Of a stretch of 40,050 nt of DNA, positions 34,646 through 40,050 are shown one piece after another. Origin of the DNA: Pseudoalteromonas rubra (GTDB lineage Bacteria; Pseudomonadota; Gammaproteobacteria; Enterobacterales; Alteromonadaceae). Both the position numbers and the translations under genes were made by a program. The DNA lies in contig NZ_PNCJ01000018.1 in NCBI RefSeq assembly GCF_005887115.1, positions 1-40,050 on the forward strand. Direction: 5' to 3'. The notes below the pieces were generated by a model. It did not search any database and had not been told where the DNA came from. It saw only the letters and a list, made by a program, of their open reading frames with translations. The number at the start of each line of letters is the position of its first letter. Within the stretch, counting starts at the first letter, position 1.

Positions 34646-36433
34646 TCAGCTCTGATGACCAAATAACACTCTGTAAAGACCTTGCTCTGCAACCAGACTG
34701 AGATGATCACCAGCCTGACTTACCACTCCATCATCCAATACATAGATTTGATCTGCCTGACGAATCGCACTCAGACGGTGTGCAATGATGAGTGTGGTTC
34801 TGCCAGATAAGAAGGTATTTAGATTTCGGTGGATTTTCGCCTCTGTCTCGACGTCCAAGGCTGAAGTCGCTTCATCCAGTATCACCACTTTAGGATCAGC
34901 CGCAACCATACGTGCAATCGCCAACCGTTGTTTTTGACCTCCCGACAGGCGTACGCCATTTCTACCTACCACAGTATCTAGCTGTTGTGGCATTTCTGTG
35001 ACGGTCTGAGCAAGTTCGGCCACCTTTAAGGCATGCCATAATTGCTCATCATCACACGGTTTACCCATGGCCAAGTTTTCCCGAATACTGGCATTAAACA
35101 GTATCGGCTGCTGAAGCACAGTGACAACATGCTCTCGAACAGCATGAAAGCCCACTTTTTCGACAGGTATATCATTAATCAAAATATCCCCAGCCTGCTT
35201 CTGGTATAGTCCCAACAGTAACTGGACGACGGTTGATTTACCTCCACCAGACACCGCCACCAAAGCCGTTTTTTTGCCACTAGGTAAAGTCAGAGAGACA
35301 TCATTGAGTACCGGCAAACCATCCTGATAAGCAAAGCTGACATGCCTAAAATCTATGCGAATATTAGGCTGTTGAAACACCTTGCTGTCTACTACCTGAT
35401 AAGGCTCAGTGTCAAATGCCAGAACCTGATTGAGACGTTGTAGTGCAGCGGTGGCACCATAGTAAGCATACTGAATACTGAGTATTTCCTGCACCGGCCC
35501 CATCATAAACCACAAGTAACCAAACACAGCAAAAATCTGGCCAACGGTCAGGTCGGAAAAAACCACCATCAGCATAGCAATGGCGCGAAACACCTCAAAG
35601 CCTAATAAGAATACTGTAAAGCTCAAGCGATTGACCGCATCGGTCTTCCATTGTGATTGCACAGAGTGATGACGCAATGACTTTGCAGCATCCACAACGG
35701 TATCAAAATAGCTTTGCTCACGCCGCATGGCTTTTAACTGGGCAATGGCATCTAAGGTGTCGACCAGTGCACTCTGAAACGCTTCAAATGCATTGTTTTG
35801 ACGCTTTTTAAGATCCTTGACACGTTTGCCAAATTGCCGGGAAAAGTAAATCACAGCCGGATTCAGGGTCAAAATGATCAATCCAAGCACCCAGTCAATC
35901 CAGAGTAACACCACGGCCGTTCCTATAATCGTTAAAATACCAATTAAAAAACGGGATAAAGTTTGACTGATAAACCCATCAAGCGTTTCAATGTCTGTAA
36001 TACAGCGAGAGCTGATCGCCGCTGCGCCCTGTGTTTCATACTCCTTCAGCTGCACTTTTGCTAAATGCACCAGAAGCCTCTCGCGGATCCGATAGGATAT
36101 ATCCTTACCGATAATAGTAAACTGCCTGGACTGAGCAACACCCAACAGCAGTGCTGCGAGTCTCATACACATCACCGCGACCAGGATTGACACAATATAG
36201 CCTGTTGCGTCTTGCCATTGCGTGGGTAGGAAGGCATTCAGGGTGTCAACGGCCGCCCCAGGGTGAGCCAGTAGTACTTCATCAACCAGCAGAGGCATCA
36301 TCAACGGGATAGGCACACTCACTAACGCAGCGCACAATGCAATGAGGTGGGCATAAATCAGCGGGGTTTTATGCGTGAGGATCTGTCGTTTTATTTCCTG
36401 CCAGGTCAATGCCTGGTCGGTCTGTTCACTCAT
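34646..36433 (-). CDS. ABC exporter (fused permease and ATPase, MdlB/LmrA type)
   Basis: The 595-residue half-transporter has six membrane helices in residues of about 20-320 (IYAHLIALCAALVSVPIPLM, FLIGILTIIGTAVVLLWIDW) and an ATPase domain with signature RLSGGQKQRLAIARM, Walker B KVVILDEATSALD and H-loop IIAHRLS. The Walker A reads AVSGGGKST at 393-401, with Ala in place of the usual first Gly. There is no C39 peptidase domain, so it is not an obvious exporter for the double-glycine peptide at 25297. The substrate is unknown; lipids, drugs or peptides are possible. It starts 3 bp after the selO stop, as the last gene of an operon. Confidence 0.9.
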   Translation of the reverse strand: MSEQTDQALTWQEIKRQILTHKTPLIYAHLIALCAALVSVPIPLMMPLLVDEVLLAHPGAAVDTLNAFLPTQWQDATGYIVSILVAVMCMRLAALLLGVAQSRQFTIIGKDISYRIRERLLVHLAKVQLKEYETQGAAAISSRCITDIETLDGFISQTLSRFLIGILTIIGTAVVLLWIDWVLGLIILTLNPAVIYFSRQFGKRVKDLKKRQNNAFEAFQSALVDTLDAIAQLKAMRREQSYFDTVVDAAKSLRHHSVQSQWKTDAVNRLSFTVFLLGFEVFRAIAMLMVVFSDLTVGQIFAVFGYLWFMMGPVQEILSIQYAYYGATAALQRLNQVLAFDTEPYQVVDSKVFQQPNIRIDFRHVSFAYQDGLPVLNDVSLTLPSGKKTALVAVSGGGKSTVVQLLLGLYQKQAGDILINDIPVEKVGFHAVREHVVTVLQQPILFNASIRENLAMGKPCDDEQLWHALKVAELAQTVTEMPQQLDTVVGRNGVRLSGGQKQRLAIARMVAADPKVVILDEATSALDVETEAKIHRNLNTFLSGRTTLIIAHRLSAIRQADQIYVLDDGVVSQAGDHLSLVAEQGLYRVLFGHQS

Positions 36434-36436
36434 AGT

Positions 36437-37873
36437 TTAAGTACCACAAAACGTCTGATAAGTTTTTTCATTAGTCATGCTTGCCAACCATTGCGCTGGA
36501 TATGCCTGATACAAATAAGGCGTTTTGAGTGCATTCAGCCATTGTGTAAATTCATCGCTATGCTTCGCGAGATTAAACTCGCCAATGAAGTGTTCAACCA
36601 TACCGTTACGCGGGATTATCGCTGGGTTAGCCGACTGCATGATAGCGTGTGCCGCAGACAAGTTGCCGTCTCCAATTCGTTTTCGCCATTTTCCTGTCCA
36701 GTCAGCCAAAGCCTCAGGTATCACGTAACTAGGAAGTGGCGTAGGTTGCAACGAGTTGGTAAGCGCTGCAAAGGTATTGGTGTAATCAAGCTGGTTTTGC
36801 TGCATAAGCGATAAAAGTTCACTTAACAGTGTCTGATCAGACCCCTGCCAGCTGAGTAGCCCGAGCTTATTAGACCACATTTGTTGATAGCCCTGATTAA
36901 ACTCTTCTGCAAACTGGCTTAAGATACCTGAAAAGCGCTCGAGTGCGGCATCTTTGTCATCCACCAACAGCATCAGCGACTCAGCAAGACGACCACAGTT
37001 CCAACTGGCGATATTCGGTTGCTGACCAAATGCATAGCGTCCCTGACGATCAATGGAGCTAAACACGGCATCAAATGAGAAAGACTCCATCATTGCACAG
37101 GGGCCATAATCAATGGTTTCACCGTTAATCAGAGTGTTATCTGTGTTCATAACACCATGGATAAAACCGACCTGCATCCACTTTAGGATCAAGGCACACT
37201 GGCGCAGACACACACGCTCAAAAAAGTCGAAGACTCTTTGCTCACCATTTGAAGAGATGTCATTAAACTGATCTGCTATGCAAAGCTCCACCAATTGCTG
37301 CATTGCATCAACGTCCTTTTTCATTGCCATCAACTGAAATGTCCCAACCCGGATATGACTTCTGGCAATGCGACATACAACAGCACCTGGCTCTCGCTCT
37401 TGCCTCATTACCTGCTGATTGGTCGACAATACTGCCAGGCACTGTGTTGTCGGTACCCCCAGCGCCCGCATGGCATGACTCATGATGTATTCTCTCACTG
37501 CTGGACCCAGCGCGCACAACCCATCCCCCCCACGGGAGAATACTGTCGCACCAGAGCCTTTCAGGTGCATATCATAGGTATGCCCCTGCGCTGTAGTAAA
37601 AGATGCGATTAGATGCGCTCGGCCATCACCAAGCTGCGGATTAAAGTGACCAAACTGGTGACCGCAATATGCCATTGCAACCGGCTCGATATCATCAACC
37701 TTGGATACTCCAGCCAGATAGTCTCGCAGCTGCTGCTGATCAACATCCATAGCCAACTCTGCCAGTAAGTCTGCATTGATTAGTAATAGCTGTGCCTGTT
37801 CAAACTGCTGAGGCTGCTGCGGCACCAGGTAACCCTCACCTAACTCGGTGTAGCGGGAAAAAAAGTCACTCAT
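36437..37873 (-). CDS. selO: Protein adenylyltransferase SelO (YdiU family)
   Basis: SelO is a pseudokinase-fold enzyme that transfers AMP from ATP to Ser/Thr/Tyr of target proteins and affects oxidative-stress resistance. The 478-residue product has YCGHQFGHFNPQLGDGRAHL, the nucleotide-contacting Lys105 in LKGSGATVFSR, GFIHGVMNTDNTLINGETID (metal-binding Asn246 and Asp255 region) and PNIASWNCGRLAESL. The Cys third from the end (TFCGT) is the position held by selenocysteine in eukaryotic homologues. In E. coli the equivalent Cys forms a regulatory disulfide; Cys293 here is a possible partner. It overlaps the upstream glycosylase-like gene by an ATGA. Confidence 0.94.
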   Translation of the reverse strand: MSDFFSRYTELGEGYLVPQQPQQFEQAQLLLINADLLAELAMDVDQQQLRDYLAGVSKVDDIEPVAMAYCGHQFGHFNPQLGDGRAHLIASFTTAQGHTYDMHLKGSGATVFSRGGDGLCALGPAVREYIMSHAMRALGVPTTQCLAVLSTNQQVMRQEREPGAVVCRIARSHIRVGTFQLMAMKKDVDAMQQLVELCIADQFNDISSNGEQRVFDFFERVCLRQCALILKWMQVGFIHGVMNTDNTLINGETIDYGPCAMMESFSFDAVFSSIDRQGRYAFGQQPNIASWNCGRLAESLMLLVDDKDAALERFSGILSQFAEEFNQGYQQMWSNKLGLLSWQGSDQTLLSELLSLMQQNQLDYTNTFAALTNSLQPTPLPSYVIPEALADWTGKWRKRIGDGNLSAAHAIMQSANPAIIPRNGMVEHFIGEFNLAKHSDEFTQWLNALKTPYLYQAYPAQWLASMTNEKTYQTFCGT

Positions 37874-38562
37874 GATGAAACTCCTACCACATTGTCACCC
37901 ACGCTATATGCAACGAGCTGACTTAATTTTTGCAACGAATAACCACTTTGTCTACGTAGCTCATTGAAGAAGGCTTGAGCAGCTCGCAATGACTTTAGAC
38001 TATGAAGCCCACCAGAGATAACCTCATGCGCTCTCAAATAAGCCTCAACATCACGGCTCAGAATAAATGTATCTTTACCAACAGCCCTCAGTGCATAGGG
38101 GCCTGTATTGCCGCCCAGCCTACTCCCCTGCTTTTTCAGCAAGAGCCACAATTCTATAATGCTGTCTTCCGGCCAGTTCGCCACGAGCGTGCTAAACTTG
38201 CCATGCTCCAGTGCCAGCTCATGGATCATCTGACAGTTATGCGCAACGCTCTGCACTTTTTTGTAGTTACGTACTATGCGCTCATCCTGAGCGCGCTGTT
38301 CATACATTTCAGGCGACATATACAATAGCTTTTCCACCGAGAAGTCCCAAAATACTTCACGAAAACCGGGCCACTTTGCATTGATCACAGACCAGTAGAA
38401 ACCGCTTTGAAATATTTTTCTTGTAAATTCTTCTAACCAAACATCATCGGGTAGCTTTATCAGCTGTGCTTTTGGCAATGGCTCCGTAAGCAGTGACTCC
38501 AGCGTATCTTTCGAGCCTTTTCGCGCGCATGCTCGTTCATAAATATCTAAAAAACTTTCCAC
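37870..38562 (-). CDS. DNA-3-methyladenine glycosylase I-like protein (divergent)
   Basis: The 230-residue product carries the core of the Tag/adenine-glycosylase family: FTRKIFQSGFYWSVINAKWP, FREVFWDFSVEKLLYMSPEM and ERIVRNYKKVQSVAHNCQMI correspond to the QAGLSW...F...I.RH/N..KI.A...NA pattern of E. coli Tag. The N-terminal RCxW segment and the C-terminal His/Cys zinc ligands of classic Tag are absent. The C-terminus (NTGPYALRAVGKDTFILSRD, LSQLVAYSVGDN) looks more like a general HhH-GPD ending. Substrate range is uncertain. It is the first gene of an operon with selO (ATGA overlap) and the ABC exporter. Confidence 0.75.
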   Translation of the reverse strand: MESFLDIYERACARKGSKDTLESLLTEPLPKAQLIKLPDDVWLEEFTRKIFQSGFYWSVINAKWPGFREVFWDFSVEKLLYMSPEMYEQRAQDERIVRNYKKVQSVAHNCQMIHELALEHGKFSTLVANWPEDSIIELWLLLKKQGSRLGGNTGPYALRAVGKDTFILSRDVEAYLRAHEVISGGLHSLKSLRAAQAFFNELRRQSGYSLQKLSQLVAYSVGDNVVGVSS

Positions 38563-38672
38563 AACTTAGCCTTTTGTTCTAATCATTCGGTTAATCGCTT
38601 TTGTTGGCCTATTCGTTTTATTCAACAATAAGCGCTATAGTTTTGTTTAGCCCAGTTTTTAGAGCCTTGTCA

Positions 38673-39410
38673 GTGAAATACATTATTTTTGCTTTGGTTT
38701 TTAGTCTCACTACCGCAGCTGAGACAGTACATATTACAACAGGTCAATGGCCACCATACGTAGACAGGCACCGTGAGGATCAGGGCTGTACCGCTCAGCT
38801 TATCCGAGATGCATTTGCTTTGCACGGGATCCGAGTCAGGTTTGTGTTTATGCCATGGCAGCGGGCCTATGAGGAGGGGAAAAAAACTGAATTTATAGGT
38901 AGCGCTTACTGGTACTATAATGAAAAGCGGGCATCAGAGTACATCTATACCAGTTTTCCTATCACCTCAGAAGTATCTCACTTTTATCATCTTGATACTC
39001 TGGCATTCGAATTCAACTCTTATGCCGACCTCAAGCCCTATCGGTTACTAATAAACAAAGGACTGACTTATCCGGATCTGCTTTGGCAAGCCATCAAAGA
39101 ACATGAGATTGAAGTCATGGAAGCAACCTATACCACCAAAAACTTACAATTCCTGCTACGCCGACGCACAGACATTATTATTTTGGATGAACAAACAGAG
39201 AGAGAATACGCCAAAGCTCTACCAGACTCTGATCTGAAGCGCCTGGTAAGACAGCCAAAACCGGCTTTTTTTAATCAGGGGTTTCTATTGATAAATCAAC
39301 ATAGTGAAAAATATGCGAGGGTATTTAATCAATCTGTGAGAAAACTTATGTCTGACGCCACTTATCAGGAAAAATATAAAGCAAATTGCTCGGCAATTAA
39401 CGACTACTAA
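38673..39410 (+). CDS. Periplasmic solute-binding protein, SBP_bac_3-like
   Basis: The product has a signal peptide (MKYIIFALVFSLTTAAETVH, cleavage near residue 15) followed by a family 3 solute-binding fold: ITTGQWPPYVDRHREDQGCT, LIRDAFALHGIRVRFVFMPW, RAYEEGKKTEFIGSAYWYYN and EYIYTSFPITSEVSHFYHL. It is 245 residues from the GTG at 38673, which I prefer because the signal peptide begins there. The frame is open to a TTG at 38601. No permease or ATPase is adjacent, so it may be an orphan receptor, as is common for these short proteins in Alteromonadales. The ligand is unknown. Confidence 0.82.
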   Translation: MKYIIFALVFSLTTAAETVHITTGQWPPYVDRHREDQGCTAQLIRDAFALHGIRVRFVFMPWQRAYEEGKKTEFIGSAYWYYNEKRASEYIYTSFPITSEVSHFYHLDTLAFEFNSYADLKPYRLLINKGLTYPDLLWQAIKEHEIEVMEATYTTKNLQFLLRRRTDIIILDEQTEREYAKALPDSDLKRLVRQPKPAFFNQGFLLINQHSEKYARVFNQSVRKLMSDATYQEKYKANCSAINDY

Positions 39411-39538
39411 ATAGCTGTATTTAAGCATCGAGTAGACAACTCATTTTATATAGTCAGGCTTTACTTTGATTGAATTGATTGGAGTCTGATAATGATTGTC
39501 TCCTCAGAGTGCGATCCATACTCACGTTGTGGTCTTTA

Positions 39539-39760
39539 ATACCAATTTGCTTAATTAAATGTTCTATTTTGAGGCGAGAAAATAGGGTCGATAACACCGC
39601 TCTCGCGTCCTGCTATCGCTGAGGCACCTACATCCATGTAGGCGAGGCAAAAACTTGCGAACTTATACCTTAGGTAAAGGTTCTAAATGAGAAATTTTTT
39701 AACACAGTTAGCGGCATATTTGCTCCGTCAAATTGAACAGGTATTAAGTGATATTGGTAT
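39539..39760. mobile_element. MITE-like element with imperfect terminal inverted repeats
   Basis: The left end reads ATACCAAT-TTG-CTTAAT (39539-39555). The right end reads ATTAAG-TGAT-ATTGGTAT (39743-39760), its inverse complement apart from the spacer. The 222 bp between contain an internal perfect palindrome CCTACAT-CC-ATGTAGG (39627-39642) and no transposase-sized frame. Short non-coding elements with ATACCAAT-type ends are, as far as I recall, common between genes in this group of bacteria. No clear target duplication is visible. Confidence 0.6.
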
Positions 39761-39818
39761 AAGTAACGACTCCAAGCTCATCCTACTCTACGACATTTGC
39801 CAACAACTCCGTCGTCAT

Positions 39819-39934
39819 CCCGCACGCGATACGGGAGCTGTTTAAACCATTTTTTCGGTGTTGAATAGGTTTGTTTCGGTGTATTTGTCATACGTACGGC
39901 GTGGTCTGCTGATAGATCCCGCATCCAGTGCGGG
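39819..39934. repeat. Extragenic palindromes with CCCG...CGGG stems
   Basis: CCCG-N9-CGGG (39819-39835) and CCCGCA-TCCAG-TGCGGG (39918-39934) are two stem-forming units of similar composition, in the style of bacterial extragenic palindromic repeats. The interval 39411-40050 has no supported gene and is occupied by these repeats, the MITE-like element and the direct repeats that follow. Confidence 0.5.
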
Positions 39935-39944
39935 GTGAATTGCG

Positions 39945-40013
39945 ACCGAAGCACCGCTTCGCAGCGCAATGAACGCGAGGGTGACGAGAAACCGAAGCAA
40001 TGCTTCGCAGTGC
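39945..40013. repeat. Direct repeat of a 23-bp palindrome-bearing unit, 46-bp period
   Basis: ACCGAAGCACCGCTTCGCAG at 39945 recurs as ACCGAAGCAATGCTTCGCAG at 39991, exactly 46 bases later, and both are followed by a similar C/T-GC. Each unit contains a small hairpin GAAGC-N2-GCTTC (with the neighbouring A). More of the array may lie beyond the window edge. Confidence 0.7.
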
Positions 40014-40050
40014 GAGGCAGTGAGCGCAAGGACGCGCGAAGGGGAGATAC

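Noticed and set aside
34646..36433. The ABC exporter as the dedicated transporter of the double-glycine peptide
   Set aside because: It has no N-terminal C39 peptidase domain, is about 9 kb away, and lies in an operon with selO.
39687..39845. A 52-codon frame starting MRNFLTQLAAYLLRQIEQ that runs out of the MITE-like element
   Set aside because: It starts inside the element and reads through its right end into palindromic repeats, with no ribosome-binding site or family motif. It is most likely chance or a relic.

Overview
The window is chromosomal DNA of a marine gammaproteobacterium. Alteromonadales, and most likely Pseudoalteromonas, is my inference from the protein sequences and the gene order (S10 operon, plsB, bipA/typA divergent from glnA-ntrBC, AcnB, SelO). 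It is mostly housekeeping sequence, dense, with about 34 genes. No tRNA, rRNA, CRISPR array, prophage or complete insertion sequence was seen.

Layout. 1-4931 (minus): eleven genes of the S10 ribosomal-protein operon in the E. coli order (rpsJ-rplC-rplD-rplW-rplB-rpsS-rplV-rpsC-rplP-rpmC-rpsQ; rpsQ is cut by the window edge), preceded by an attenuator-like leader hairpin and a good sigma70 promoter. 5320-10560: plsB, tesB, an EVE-domain gene, and a K+ channel gene coupled to a tiny membrane protein gene. 10761-18027 (plus): cheV, then an SOS box and a tightly overlapping run of uvrD, tmcA, a periplasmic ligand-binding protein and a CheW/CZB-like protein. 18199-25181: typA divergent from the nitrogen regulon core glnA - DUF4124 gene - glnL - glnG. 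The regulatory DNA here is very readable: two NtrC enhancer sites and a sigma54 promoter before glnA, and a perfect NtrC box in front of glnL.

25297-27964: a small accessory patch. It holds a 58-residue double-glycine peptide gene that looks like a ribosomally made, secreted or modified natural-product precursor, followed by a stand-alone cyclic-nucleotide-binding-fold protein. Convergent to these are a 2OG-Fe(II) dioxygenase gene and a class V aminotransferase gene. 28355-30315 (minus): a coupled beta-barrel and coiled-coil lipoprotein pair of unknown role. 30598-38562 (minus): acnB, an OmpA-like porin, and a three-gene operon (Tag-like glycosylase, selO, ABC exporter). 38673-39410 (plus): a periplasmic solute-binding protein. 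39411-40050: non-coding and repeat-rich, with a MITE-like element of about 220 bp and extragenic palindromes.

The best candidate for something undescribed is the peptide gene at 25297-25473, which has a Gly-Gly leader and a core carrying a repeated SPY(N/D)PGC module. Other points worth attention are the CheW protein with a CZB-like insertion that has lost half of its zinc ligands, coupled to a periplasmic binding protein at the end of an SOS-type operon; the barrel/lipoprotein pair; and the repeats after 18014 and 39539.
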